From assembly GCA_035519475.1 (NCBI GenBank), contig DATIWI010000088.1, positions 1 through 56,605 on the forward strand: a DNA stretch of 56,605 nt, in the 5' to 3' direction. Made by a program: the position numbers and the translations under genes. The notes under the pieces are model-generated. The model made no database searches. It had not been told where the DNA came from and was given only the letters and a program-made list of their open reading frames with translations. Position 1 is the stretch's first letter, and each line of letters opens with the position of its first letter. This DNA comes from Fen-1467 sp035519475. Its GTDB lineage: Bacteria > Verrucomicrobiota > Verrucomicrobiia > Opitutales > Opitutaceae. Positions 26,361 through 35,080 of the stretch are shown piece by piece.

Positions 26361-27446
26361 TCAGGGTGTGGCGACGTAGGGTTCGACGGGCCGGAGGCCG
26401 GCGCGCACGCACGCAGCTTCGCGCGAAGCGGGGTCGGCAAAGAGATACACCGCATAGCCGCCGAAGCCGCCCCCGCAGTATTTCCAGGCGACGGCTCCGG
26501 CGAGGTCGCCTGGCAGCGGTTCCATCCCCTCGGCCCGCTGCACGGCGTAGGATTGCCGCACTGCGTCGGCCAGGAGCCCCAAGTCCTGCCGCCACACGGC
26601 GTCGCGCGCGGTCCGGCCGGCGCGGGTGATCGCCTCGTAATCGCGAGCCTGGTCGGCGACGCCGGGCGTGGAGTGCGAGCGCCCGGTCCACCGCAAGGCC
26701 AGGCGGCCCCGCAGCAGGGCGCCATCGCTTTTCACCTCCAGTTCCGGCCGCGGGCCGCTGCGCCACACGCACAGGCCCGTCTCGGCGATGACCGCCGGGT
26801 CCTGCCAGCCCACGCCCAGATCGATCTCGGACCTGACGCTGTCCTTGCCGTTGAGCAGGGCCCAGGCGCCGCTGCCGCCGAGGCCGGCGTTGCGCTCGTA
26901 GGGCCAGGCACGCAGGGAGACGGTCGGCGAGATCGCGCAGTTGACGATGTAGCCGTCGGGCCGCGCGAAACGGGGGACGTCGAGCCAGCCGCCGGCGAAA
27001 TCGACCCGCAGCGGCGACTCCTGCGGGGCGCGGATCCAGCGGACGATCTCGGAGCTGGAGATGGCGGGGAATTGCGGCGGCGTCTTGGGCAGCACCACGT
27101 AGCGCGCGCCGATCCCGGCGCACAGCGCTTGCTTGGGTCCGGCGTACTTGTCGTCATCCGTGACCGCGAGGATGTGTGGCCGCAGGCGCAGAAACTCCTC
27201 CTTGAAGTCGAGTCCCTCCTCCAGACCCGCGCCGACCACCACCGCATCCACACCGTCGAGCGAGGCCAGCAATGCGCGCTTATGCTCGTCGGGCAGGGAG
27301 CTGCGCCGCTGCTTGTAGCGCCACAGGACCTCGGCGGAGGCGAACGAGACGGTCAGATGGTCACCGAGGGCGCGGGCCTCGCGGAAGAACTGCAGGTGCC
27401 CTGCGTGAAGGATGTCGTAGAAGCCGGAGACAAAGACCCTGATCAT
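26361..27446 (-). CDS. Fusion of HIGH-type cytidylyltransferase and GHMP-kinase-like domain
   Basis: 361 aa. Residues 1-135 are a cytidylyltransferase-like nucleotidyltransferase: GFYDILHAGHLQF with HxGH at 14-17, TDDDKYAGPK and ISSSEIVRWIR. Residues 140-361 look like a GHMP sugar kinase: SPLRVDFAGGWLDVPRF (as in HddA-type heptose kinases, APLRISFAGGGTD), a glycine loop GLGGSGAW, and GGGFGGYAVYLF near the end. The kinase part, about 220 aa, is shorter than usual and its loop deviates from GLGSSSA. By analogy with HldE or FKP it would phosphorylate a sugar and then activate it as a nucleotide sugar, but the substrate is unknown. The gene stands alone, divergent from the phosphoesterase. Confidence 0.82.
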   Translation of the reverse strand: MIRVFVSGFYDILHAGHLQFFREARALGDHLTVSFASAEVLWRYKQRRSSLPDEHKRALLASLDGVDAVVVGAGLEEGLDFKEEFLRLRPHILAVTDDDKYAGPKQALCAGIGARYVVLPKTPPQFPAISSSEIVRWIRAPQESPLRVDFAGGWLDVPRFARPDGYIVNCAISPTVSLRAWPYERNAGLGGSGAWALLNGKDSVRSEIDLGVGWQDPAVIAETGLCVWRSGPRPELEVKSDGALLRGRLALRWTGRSHSTPGVADQARDYEAITRAGRTARDAVWRQDLGLLADAVRQSYAVQRAEGMEPLPGDLAGAVAWKYCGGGFGGYAVYLFADPASREAACVRAGLRPVEPYVATP

Positions 27447-27581
27447 GGCCGGGACCCAGCACGACGCCCCGCGCGATCCGCGTCAACACGCCGCTGGGGG
27501 CCCGGGAACGGCGCGGCGGCGGGGTCACGGCCGGGGCACTCTGGTTTTGCCAAGCGGCCGGGCCTCTGGCTTCGTCGGCGC

Positions 27582-28019
27582 ATGCGCATCGCCGTGCTGG
27601 CCGACACCCATGACCGTTTTCCGCCGGGCCTGCCGGCGCGGTTGGCGGGCGCCGAGGAGATCTGGCATCTCGGCGACGTGTGCGCGGTCGCGGTGCTGGC
27701 GGCCTTCGAGCGGCTGGGCCCGCCGCTGCGCGTCGTCCGCGGCAACTGCGACGACGACCACGGCTGGCCGCGCGAACTGCACCTGGAGCGGGGAGGCCTG
27801 AGATTGTTCCTGGTCCATATTCCGCCCGCGCGCGTGCCACCGGGCACCGACATCGTGCTGCACGGCCACACCCATGTGCCGCGCGACGAAACCGATCCGC
27901 TCGGCGTGCGCTGGCTCAACCCCGGTTGCATCACGCGGCCGCGCCGCGGCGTGCTCCCGAGCTTCGCCTGGCTGACGATCCGGTCGGAGCGCATCGAGTG
28001 GCGGTTCGAAATCCTCTGA
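27582..28019 (+). CDS. YfcE/MJ0936-type metallophosphoesterase
   Basis: 145 aa. Calcineurin-like fold with all metal motifs: ADTHDR (DxH), HLGDV, RGNCDDD (GNCD in place of GNHD), LVHIP and LHGHTHVP, then the terminal LNPGC. The short length fits the YfcE/phosphodiesterase subgroup, which hydrolyses phosphodiesters with Mn2+. The ATG at 27582 is immediately before RIAVLADTH. The physiological substrate is unknown. Confidence 0.9.
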   Translation: MRIAVLADTHDRFPPGLPARLAGAEEIWHLGDVCAVAVLAAFERLGPPLRVVRGNCDDDHGWPRELHLERGGLRLFLVHIPPARVPPGTDIVLHGHTHVPRDETDPLGVRWLNPGCITRPRRGVLPSFAWLTIRSERIEWRFEIL

Positions 28020-28123
28020 GCGCCCCCTCGAAGGAAGCGGCCCGAGGCGATGAGCCACGCTCTTATCGTCGCGCCCGTAACCGCCGGAGCAGGCGCCGGC
28101 GTGAAATCTGCTCTGGGACCCCT

Positions 28124-28687
28124 GTGAAGATCGAGTATTTAACCGGGGATGCCGCCGCATCGCGACGGCCGGAGCTGGCCGCGCTGCTGGTCGACGCGGT
28201 GAAGCACGGCGCGTCGGTGGGCTTTGTGCTGCCGTTGGCGGAAGGCGAGGCGGACGACTACTGGCGCAAGATCGGCGCGGAAATCGCCGCCGGACAGCGC
28301 CTGCTCCTCGCCGCATTCGACGAGGCCGGACGGCTGATCGGCGGCGCGCAACTGGCGCTGGAGTCGCGACCCAACGGCCGGCACCGCGCCGAGGTCCAGA
28401 AGGTGATGGTGCTGGCGTCGCACCGCGGCCGCGGGATTGGCGCCGCGCTCATGGCGCGGGTCGAGGCGGAGGCCCGCGCGCGCGGCCGGCGGTTGCTGCA
28501 TCTCGACACGAGCGTGGGGGTGGGCGGTGCGACCGCGTTCTACGACCGCCTGGGCTACACCCGCGTCGGCGGCATCCCGGATTTCGCCGCCAACCCGGAT
28601 GGCACGCTCGCGGCCAACGCGATCTACTACAAACGACTGGACGCAACGGATCCCAAGGCATCAGCGCCTTTGTCACGTAATGAGTGA
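28124..28687 (+). CDS. GNAT-family N-acetyltransferase
   Basis: 187 aa from a GTG at 28124. The acetyl-CoA-binding motif A reads KVMVLASHRGRGIGAALMARVEAEARARG; the later LDTSVGVGGATAFYDRLGY is motif B. This form (with VGFVLPL near the start) is seen in acetyltransferases that act on small molecules. The last codons and stop lie inside the first hairpin of the 55-bp array that follows. Substrate unknown. Confidence 0.88.
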   Translation: MKIEYLTGDAAASRRPELAALLVDAVKHGASVGFVLPLAEGEADDYWRKIGAEIAAGQRLLLAAFDEAGRLIGGAQLALESRPNGRHRAEVQKVMVLASHRGRGIGAALMARVEAEARARGRRLLHLDTSVGVGGATAFYDRLGYTRVGGIPDFAANPDGTLAANAIYYKRLDATDPKASAPLSRNE

Positions 28688-28856
28688 CAAAAGGCCGCGA
28701 CGATTCGAACGGCCAATCGTATGTTCGTCACGCAATCGGTGACGAGCAACCGAGGCGACCCGAGCGGCCAATCGATCGTTTGTCACGTCATACGTTACAA
28801 ACCCACCATACGCGCGGGAGAGGGAAGCGAGCCTTGGTCACGCAATACGTGACCAG
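28669..28856. repeat. Array of four hairpins with exact 55-bp spacing
   Basis: Four palindromes of the form GTCAC-N7-GTGAC, extended outward by base-paired flanks: 28669-28691, 28725-28745, 28778-28802 and 28834-28856. The loop centres are at 28680, 28735, 28790 and 28845, exactly 55 bp apart. Outer pairs differ but co-vary: TTTGTCAC/GTGACAAA, TCGTCAC/GTGACGA, TTTGTCAC/GTTACAAA (one mismatch) and TGGTCAC/GTGACCA. The loops share G-Y-M-A-T. The first two 33-bp intervals also resemble each other (both contain CGGCCAATCG near the end), the third does not. The array lies between two convergent genes and the first hairpin covers the GNAT stop codon. No T-run follows any hairpin. Confidence 0.9.
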
Positions 28857-28876
28857 CTCACGGACCAGACCGGCGG

Positions 28877-29221
28877 TCAGGCGTCGCGTTGGAAACCGTA
28901 GGCACGCTCCACGCGGGCGATCCTGATCTCGTAGGCGTCGTACCAGGTCCGGCGGCCGCCGCGCTGGGCCCGTTGGTGCTCGGGATCGCGCTTCCATGCG
29001 CGGATGGCCGCCTCGTCGCGCCAGTAACTGACCGTGATGCCGACCCCATCGGCGCCCCGCACGCTTTCGAGGCCGAGGAAACCGTCATAGGTCGCCCCCA
29101 ATTCCTCCATCCGCGCCGCCATGGTCCCATAGCCGTGATCGCCGGCGGTCCGCCGGGAGGTAAAGATGACGGCATAGTAAGGGGGTTCGGGGGTACGGGC
29201 GAGGCGCGGCGGCGGGCTCAT
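28877..29221 (-). CDS. Antibiotic biosynthesis monooxygenase (ABM) domain protein
   Basis: 114 aa. A single ferredoxin-like ABM fold: YYAVIFTSRR at the start, MAARMEELGATYDGFLGLES in the middle and SYWRDEAAIRAWKRDPEHQRAQ-GR-TWYDAYEIRIARVER, the pattern of YqjZ-like proteins. Small proteins of this type act as cofactor-free oxygenases or heme-degrading enzymes, or have unknown roles. The ATG at 29221 is chosen because the fold begins about 15 residues later. Confidence 0.85.
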   Translation of the reverse strand: MSPPPRLARTPEPPYYAVIFTSRRTAGDHGYGTMAARMEELGATYDGFLGLESVRGADGVGITVSYWRDEAAIRAWKRDPEHQRAQRGGRRTWYDAYEIRIARVERAYGFQRDA

Positions 29222-29365
29222 GGTCCGGAAGCTAGCGGGGGACGCCGCTGACGCAAACGCGGGGGACGTCGCCGCCCGGCCGAATGCGGAGGGTAATGCC
29301 GCAATCTGCGATCCTCGGAGGGACGCGCTTTCCGGTCTGAGCCAAGTCGAGGGCCTGCGCGTCTT

Positions 29366-29387
29366 GGGACGACCGGGAGGTCGTCCC
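29366..29387. repeat. Perfect 9-bp-stem hairpin upstream of the YgjP gene
   Basis: GGGACGACC (29366-29374), loop GGGA, GGTCGTCCC (29379-29387), flanked by TT and TCCAAAA. A related phrase GGAGGGACG occurs about 45 bp upstream. It looks like an interspersed repeat or a terminator lacking a T-run on the plus strand; on the minus strand it is followed by CAAGACG. Confidence 0.6.
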
Positions 29388-29460
29388 TCCAAAATGTGCA
29401 AGCTCAGTCAGTACCGAGCGGTGGCAGATCTTGCGCCCGGAGGCGGTTTGGGGCGTACTC

Positions 29461-30207
29461 GTGCCGTTGACCTTCGAGCTGAGAGGTGACCCCACGCTCG
29501 CGCCTGGCGGCGCCGCCGCCGGGAGGCCGGCGGGCGCGATCGATCCCGAGGTCAGGTATGTCCGCAGCGAACGGGCGCGGCATTACCGGCTCACCCTGCG
29601 GCACGACGGGACGGCGGTCGCCACGATTCCGCGGCGCGGCTCGGAACGGGAGGCGCGGCGGTTTGTCGCCCGGCAGCGCGACTGGCTGGAGCGCGCGCGG
29701 GGGCGGCAGCAGGCGCGCCCGCGGGCGCCCGCGACGTGGACGGCGGGCACCGCGGTCCTGTGGCGCGGCGAATCGTGCATTATTGGCGTGGCGGCGGAGG
29801 GCGCCCGGCCGGTGGTCGGCCTCGGCCGGGACGTGTTCCGGATGCCGCGGCTGGACGGGGATCTGCGCCCGGCGCTGGAGGCGCAGTTCTGGCGCCGGGC
29901 GCGCATCGAACTGCCGGCGCGGACCTGGGAGCTGGCGGCCGCCACCGGCATCGCGCTCACACGCGTCACCATTCGCAACCAGCGCGCGCGCTGGGGCTCC
30001 TGTTCGGCGGGCGGCACGATCTCGCTCAACTGGCGGCTGGTGCAGGCGCCCGCGGCGGTGCGCGATTACCTCATCTACCATGAACTGATGCATCTGCGGG
30101 AGATGAACCACTCCGGGCGGTTTTGGGCGCGGGTGGCGACGGTCTGCCCGGATTGGCGCACCGCCGAACGCTGGCTCGACCAGCACGCGGGCCTGCTGGG
30201 AATGTGA
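29461..30207 (+). CDS. YgjP-type (DUF45) zinc metallopeptidase
   Basis: About 248 aa. The C-terminal half has the family hallmark RWGSCSAGGTISLNWRL followed by YHELMHLREMNHSGRFW, giving HExxH-like zinc ligands and a third His. The N-terminal part has ARHYRLTLRHDG and IPRRGSEREARRFV..QRDWL, also typical. YgjP/SprT-like enzymes are cytoplasmic and often lie beside restriction or repair genes, but no such gene is near. No ATG is available; I use the GTG at 29461, with a TTG at 29431 as alternative. It converges with the TerC gene, 16 bp apart. Confidence 0.85.
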   Translation: MPLTFELRGDPTLAPGGAAAGRPAGAIDPEVRYVRSERARHYRLTLRHDGTAVATIPRRGSEREARRFVARQRDWLERARGRQQARPRAPATWTAGTAVLWRGESCIIGVAAEGARPVVGLGRDVFRMPRLDGDLRPALEAQFWRRARIELPARTWELAAATGIALTRVTIRNQRARWGSCSAGGTISLNWRLVQAPAAVRDYLIYHELMHLREMNHSGRFWARVATVCPDWRTAERWLDQHAGLLGM

Positions 30208-30223
30208 GCCGCCCCCGCGGGCC

Positions 30224-31189
30224 TCACTCCCGGCGCGCCGGCGGCGACGGGCCGAAGGCGCTGGCCAGCACGGCCGTCGCGAGCACGCCGCCAATCACGC
30301 CCAACGAGACCACCGTGGAGATCGCGACCCAGGGCTCGATCAGCATCTTCACCCCGATGAACACGAGGATGATCGCCAGCCCGAGCTTCAGGTAGCGGAA
30401 GAGCTGCATGACGCCGTTGAGCGCGAAGTACAGCGAGCGCAGACCGAGGATGGCGAAAACGTTGGAAGTGAGCGCCACGAATCCGTCCTTGGTGATCGCC
30501 AGCACGGCCGGCAGGGAGTCGAGCGCGAAGACCAGGTCGGTGGTTTCCACGACGAGCAGGACGATGAAGAGCGAGGTGGCCGCCCACCGCTCGCCCGCGC
30601 GGACGAAGAAATGCCCCTCCTCCTGGGACGGCACCACGGGGAAGAACCGCCGGAAGATCCGCACGGCGAGGTTGTGGTCGGGATTGACGTCCACCTCCTC
30701 CCGGCGCGGCAACGCCATCTTGACCCCGGTGTAGACCAGGAAGGCGCCGAACAGGTAGAGCACCCAGTGAAAGCGCTGGATGACGCTCACGCCCGCCAGG
30801 ATGAAGGTCGCGCGCATCAGCACGGCGCCGAGGATGCCCCAGAAGAGCACGCGGTGCTGCCACTTCGGCGCGATCCGGAAATAGGCGAAGATGACGATGA
30901 AGATGAAGACATTGTCGACGCTCAGGCAGAGTTCGACGAGGTAGGCCGCGAGGAACTGGTTGCCCAGCTCCGCCCCCCGCCAATGGTAGACAAGACCATT
31001 GAAAGCCAGGGCCAGGGCGAACCAGACGCCGCACCACACAAGCGCCTCGCGCATCTTCACCTCGTGCGAGTGGCGCTGAAACACCCCGAGGTCCAGCGCC
31101 AGCATGACGGCGATGAAGACAAAGAAGCCGGCCCACGCCCACCAGGGCAGGGGCACCAGCGAATCGATGACGGACAGGAGCGGAGGCAT
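30224..31189 (-). CDS. TerC/Alx family membrane protein
   Basis: 321 aa with about nine membrane helices. The family blocks LALDLGVFQR, YLVELCLSVDNVFIFIVIF (acidic pair Glu/Asp in membrane), ALDSLPAVLAITKDGFVALTSNVFAILGLRSLYF and FIGVKM are intact. These match Alx/TerC, implicated in manganese export and metal homeostasis. A yybP-ykoY riboswitch often precedes such genes; none is visible in the 105 bp upstream. Confidence 0.93.
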   Translation of the reverse strand: MPPLLSVIDSLVPLPWWAWAGFFVFIAVMLALDLGVFQRHSHEVKMREALVWCGVWFALALAFNGLVYHWRGAELGNQFLAAYLVELCLSVDNVFIFIVIFAYFRIAPKWQHRVLFWGILGAVLMRATFILAGVSVIQRFHWVLYLFGAFLVYTGVKMALPRREEVDVNPDHNLAVRIFRRFFPVVPSQEEGHFFVRAGERWAATSLFIVLLVVETTDLVFALDSLPAVLAITKDGFVALTSNVFAILGLRSLYFALNGVMQLFRYLKLGLAIILVFIGVKMLIEPWVAISTVVSLGVIGGVLATAVLASAFGPSPPARRE

Positions 31190-31294
31190 CAGCCGCCGAA
31201 GCTTTGCCGCCGCGAGGTGGCCAGAGCAAGCGTAACTAGCTGCGGCCGATGGTTTGAGGTGGCGGATTTTCCGTTTTTGGCGGACCTTCGGGCG

Positions 31295-32551
31295 ATGACG
31301 ACGCGCCTACTCTCCACCGTGACCGCACTCGGGTTCGCGATGGCCGCCCGGCCCACCGCCGTCCTGGCCCAGGCGGCCGCCGCGGCAGCGCCGAAGCCGG
31401 TCCCCCACGAAGCGCTGTCGGACACCCTGCTCGACCGCACGGTCGCATGGGTGCAGTCGTTCTTCCAGGCCGAGCATGGCGGCAACGCCATCGGTCATTT
31501 CGTGGCGGCTGGACTGCTGATCATCGCGGCAATCCTCCTGCGCCGGGTCATCACCCACGTGATCTTCGCCTGGCTCCGGCGGCTGGCAGCGAAGACCACG
31601 ACCACGCTCGATGACAAGCTGTTCGCGGCGGTCGAGACGCCGGCGGCGTGGCTGGTGTTCATCTTCCTCGTCTTCGCCGGTCTGCGGGTGCTCGTCCTGC
31701 CGGCGTGGGCCGAATCCTGGATCGGCGACGGCTTTGACCTGGCCTGGGTGACGGTGATGTTCTGGGGCCTGCTGCGCGCGCTCTACGCCGTCGTCGACCA
31801 TGTCGGCGAGCTGGGCGGCGAAACCGGCCTGACGCTGCGCCATTTCACGCCCCTGATCAAGAAGTCGCTCGGCGTGGTCCTGGTGCTGCTCGGGGCGCTG
31901 ACCATCGCGCACCGGCTCGGCATCAACGTGGGCGCCTTTCTCGCCGGCCTCGGCATCGGCGGCCTCGCCTTCGCCCTCGCGGCGCAGGACACGATCGCCA
32001 ACTTCTTCGGCTCCCTCGTCGTGGCCATGGATCATCCGTTCCGGGTGGGCGATCAGGTGAGCATCGGCGCGGTCGAGGGGATGGTGGAGGACATCGGGCT
32101 GCGGTCGACGCGCCTGCGCACCGGCGCGCGCACCCAGATCATCATTCCGAACAAAACCGTGGCGAGCGAGGTCGTGACCAACTTCTCCCGCATGCCGCAG
32201 CGTCGCGTGGAGCAGAAGATCGGGCTGACCTACGGCACGACGCCGGAGAAGATGCAGGCCCTGCTGGAGGATGTCCGCGGCATTCTGCGCGGCGATCCCG
32301 CCGTACACCAGGAGTTCATCGCGGTCAACTTCGCGGGCTACGGCGATTCGTCGCTCGACATCCAGATCATCTACTTCGCGGCCGATCCCGATTGGAAGAA
32401 GCACATGGAGCTGCGGGAGCGCATCAATCTGAAGATCATGCACGCCGTCGCGGCCCGCGGCCTGGCGTTCGCCTTCCCGACGCAGACGCTCCACGTGGAG
32501 GACGAGGTGGCGCGGAAGCTGACGGGCGGCAAGCCGCCGGCTCCGGGCTAG
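31295..32551 (+). CDS. Mechanosensitive ion channel (MscS family) with signal peptide
   Basis: 418 aa. A signal peptide of about 25 residues (ATG at 31295) is followed by a helix-rich part with four membrane segments. The MscS pore block is AGLGIGGLAFALAAQDTIANFFGSLV, then PFRVGDQVSIGAVEGMVEDIGLRSTRLRT (beta domain) and IPNKTVASEVVTNFS. MscS channels release solutes on osmotic down-shock. Divergent from TerC. Confidence 0.93.
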   Translation: MTTRLLSTVTALGFAMAARPTAVLAQAAAAAAPKPVPHEALSDTLLDRTVAWVQSFFQAEHGGNAIGHFVAAGLLIIAAILLRRVITHVIFAWLRRLAAKTTTTLDDKLFAAVETPAAWLVFIFLVFAGLRVLVLPAWAESWIGDGFDLAWVTVMFWGLLRALYAVVDHVGELGGETGLTLRHFTPLIKKSLGVVLVLLGALTIAHRLGINVGAFLAGLGIGGLAFALAAQDTIANFFGSLVVAMDHPFRVGDQVSIGAVEGMVEDIGLRSTRLRTGARTQIIIPNKTVASEVVTNFSRMPQRRVEQKIGLTYGTTPEKMQALLEDVRGILRGDPAVHQEFIAVNFAGYGDSSLDIQIIYFAADPDWKKHMELRERINLKIMHAVAARGLAFAFPTQTLHVEDEVARKLTGGKPPAPG

Positions 32552-32579
32552 CGCGCCGAGGCGGGAGCTGGGGCTGCTG

Positions 32580-32596
32580 GCGCCCGCGCCGGGCGC
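32580..32596. terminator. GC-rich hairpin between the convergent MscS and TolC genes
   Basis: GCGCCCG (32580-32586), loop CGC, CGGGCGC (32590-32596): a perfect 7-bp stem in the 61-bp gap between two convergent genes. There is no T-run on either side, so it may work only in a Rho-dependent or pause-like way. Confidence 0.35.
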
Positions 32597-32612
32597 GGCA
32601 ACACCCGCCCCG

Positions 32613-33926
32613 TTACGGCGGGCTGCCCACCGCCCGATCATAGGCCGCGCGGGCGGTCAGGTAGCTCCAGCGGGCCTGGGCGAGCGAGGCTTCGGCGCCC
32701 GCCAGCGCTGTCTGCGTGTCTAGCAGATCGGTGACGAGCGCGGCGCCGGTCTGGTAGCGCTCGCGCACGACGCGAAGGCTTTCCTCGCTGGCGCGCACGC
32801 TGGCTTCGTTGGCGGCGATGGAATCGCGGGCCCGGTCGAGTTCGGCCGCGGCCGCCCACACCTCCTGACGCACCTGCAACACGCGGTCGTCGTAGGCCGC
32901 CTGCTCCCGGGCCAGCTCGGCCCTGCTGCGCGCGAGGCGATGCGCCCGGCTGCCGGCGTCAAAGACGGGCAGGTCGACAGAGACGCCCACCTGCCACTCC
33001 TTCGTGGCCGGCAGAAAATCGGTGTCGTTCCAGCCGTAGGAGCCGTCGGCGCGCAGCTTGGGGGCGCGCGCGGCGCGGGCCCCCCCCACGCTGGCGCGGG
33101 CGGCTTCGACCCGCTCATGGCCCGACCGGACCTCGGGGCGGCGGGCGATCGCCTGGCTGACGGCGGCCTCGAGATCCGGCACGGCGGGCGGCGCCACGTC
33201 GGCGGCCGGGGCGGCGATGGCGAGGGGCGTCTCGGCCGGACGTCCCATGGCCGTGTTGAGCTGGCCCGCGGCCGTGCGCACGCGGCTGCGCGCGGTGATC
33301 AGTTGGAGTTGCGCCGTCGCCACCTCGGCCGTGACGCGCAGGACATCGGCCTGCGGCACGGCGCCGGCTTCGTGGCGCGCGCGGGCCAAGGCCAGGTGGC
33401 CCTCGGTGCGCGCGAGGTTGCGCTCGGCGACGCCGAGCAGTTCCTGCGCCGCGGCGAGCGCGTAGAAGGCGGACTGCACTGCGAGACGCACGTCGCTCCG
33501 CGCGGCCGCGGCGTCGGCCTGGGCGCTGCCGAGGCGTGCCCGCGCGGCGGTCAGGCCGGCGTGGCGCTCGCCGAAATCGATCAGCGTCACCCGCGACGCC
33601 AGGCCGCCGTTCCAGTCGTCGAGCGGTCCGATGAGCTTGGGAACGCCCAGCCCGGGGATCGCCAGACCGGACGGCAGGAAGGCGCGCCGCTGCCACCGGT
33701 GGTAACCCGCGCTGAGGTCGACCTGCGGCCAATAGGGCGCGCGGGCCTCGCCCAGGGCCTCGGTGGCCGCGGCGACGCCGGCAGCCGCGGCGCTGAGCAA
33801 AGGCTGGTGGTCGGTGGCAACGCGCAGGCAGTCGTCGAGCGAGAGGGTGTCGGCGCCGGTAGGGGCGGGGACCAGGGGCGTGACGGCCAACGCGACGAGG
33901 GCGGAGGCGGCGAGGAGGGTCTTCAT
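32613..33926 (-). CDS. TolC-family outer membrane efflux protein
   Basis: 437 aa with a signal peptide (MKTLLAASALVALAV). Two repeats of the OEP domain: LSLDDCLRVATDHQPLL at the start and DLEAAVSQAIARRPEV near residue 245, each followed by long Ala/Arg-rich helices, and the pair GAVPQADVLRV and GAALVTDLLDTQTAL typical of the helical barrel. It forms the outer-membrane duct for the HlyD-type adaptor upstream. Last gene of the seven-gene efflux operon; 22 bp after the permease. Confidence 0.93.
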   Translation of the reverse strand: MKTLLAASALVALAVTPLVPAPTGADTLSLDDCLRVATDHQPLLSAAAAGVAAATEALGEARAPYWPQVDLSAGYHRWQRRAFLPSGLAIPGLGVPKLIGPLDDWNGGLASRVTLIDFGERHAGLTAARARLGSAQADAAAARSDVRLAVQSAFYALAAAQELLGVAERNLARTEGHLALARARHEAGAVPQADVLRVTAEVATAQLQLITARSRVRTAAGQLNTAMGRPAETPLAIAAPAADVAPPAVPDLEAAVSQAIARRPEVRSGHERVEAARASVGGARAARAPKLRADGSYGWNDTDFLPATKEWQVGVSVDLPVFDAGSRAHRLARSRAELAREQAAYDDRVLQVRQEVWAAAAELDRARDSIAANEASVRASEESLRVVRERYQTGAALVTDLLDTQTALAGAEASLAQARWSYLTARAAYDRAVGSPP

Positions 33927-33947
33927 GGCAGGAAGCGGTGGCGGGGG

Positions 33948-35078
33948 TCAGGCAAGCGTCTTGTGGAAGCGTTTGACGGCGAAGGTGAGCACGCCGAGGC
34001 CGAGAACGAAGAGCGCGGCCATCTGCGGCCAGAGCAGGTCGGCGCCAATCCCCTTCAAAAACACCCCGCGAATGATGATGAGGTAATAGCGCAGCGGGTT
34101 GACGAAGGTGAGCCACTGGACGGCCGCCGGCATGTTGGCGATCGGGTAGATGAATCCCGAGAGCAGCATGGCCGGGAAGAAGAAGAAGAAGGTCGTCATC
34201 ATGGCCTGCTGCTGGGTGCTGCTGACGGTGGAAATGAACAAGCCGATGCCGAGCGTGCTCATCAGGTAGAGGGCGGTGCTCGCGAGCAGCAGCAGGAGGC
34301 TGCCGCGGATGGGGATTTCGAACCAGAACACGCCGACCGCCGTCACGAGCAGCACGTCGATGAACCCGATCACGACGAAGGGGGCGCACTTGCCGAGGAT
34401 GAACTCCACCGGCCGGATCGGCGTGACCATGATCTGCTCGATGGTGCCGACCTCCTTTTCGCGCACGATGGCCATGCCGGTGAGCATGAGGGTGACCAGC
34501 ATCACCAGCACCGCCATGATGCCGGGCACGAAGTAGTTTCGGCTTTCGAGGTTCTCATTGAACCAGGCGCGGGACCGGAGGTCGACGGCGCCGGTGGACA
34601 GGGTGCGGCCTGTCTGGCGCCCGGCGCGATCGACCAGCACGGCGTTGCCGTAGCCGGAGACGATCGTGGCGCTGTAGTTGAGCACCATGCGGGCGGTGTT
34701 GGAGTCGGAGCCGTCCACCACCAGCTGCACCGCGGCGGTGCGGCCGGCCGCGAGGTCGGCGCTGAACCCGGCGTCGATCTGCAGGATGGCGCTCGCCTCG
34801 GCGGCGTCGATAAGGCGGCGGGCGCGCGTCTCGTCGTCGGTGGAGGCCACGGCGTCGAAGTAATCGGAACCGGTGAAGCGCGCGATGAGCGCCCGGGTGG
34901 CCGGCGTGCCGTCGTGGTCCACCACGACGAGCCGGACATGCCGCACGTCCATGGTGACCGCGTAACCGAAGATGAGGCACTGGATGACCGGGACGCCGAG
35001 GATAACCATCCGCATCCGGGGATCGCGGAAGACCTGGATGAACTCCTTGCGGAGCATGGTGAGGATGCGTTCTCCCAT
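33948..35078 (-). CDS. ABC-2 type permease B
   Basis: 376 aa. One N-terminal helix (ILGVPVIQCLIFGYAVTMDV), a periplasmic domain of about 150 residues with VVDGSDSNTARMVLNYS, then five helices near the C-terminus, with the ABC-2 motif VREKEVGTIEQIMVTPIRPVEFILGK. Corresponds to YbhR/YbhS of E. coli. Starts 2 bp after the stop of permease A and is a distant paralogue of it. Confidence 0.93.
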   Translation of the reverse strand: MGERILTMLRKEFIQVFRDPRMRMVILGVPVIQCLIFGYAVTMDVRHVRLVVVDHDGTPATRALIARFTGSDYFDAVASTDDETRARRLIDAAEASAILQIDAGFSADLAAGRTAAVQLVVDGSDSNTARMVLNYSATIVSGYGNAVLVDRAGRQTGRTLSTGAVDLRSRAWFNENLESRNYFVPGIMAVLVMLVTLMLTGMAIVREKEVGTIEQIMVTPIRPVEFILGKCAPFVVIGFIDVLLVTAVGVFWFEIPIRGSLLLLLASTALYLMSTLGIGLFISTVSSTQQQAMMTTFFFFFPAMLLSGFIYPIANMPAAVQWLTFVNPLRYYLIIIRGVFLKGIGADLLWPQMAALFVLGLGVLTFAVKRFHKTLA

Positions 35079-35080
35079 GG

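Noticed and set aside
28669..28856. CRISPR array
   Set aside because: Spacing is regular, but the 23-bp repeats differ at many positions with compensating changes, the first two intervals are related to each other, and no cas gene is present.
31190..31294. yybP-ykoY manganese riboswitch ahead of the TerC/Alx gene
   Set aside because: I looked for the conserved yybP-ykoY core on the minus strand and it is not present in the short gap.
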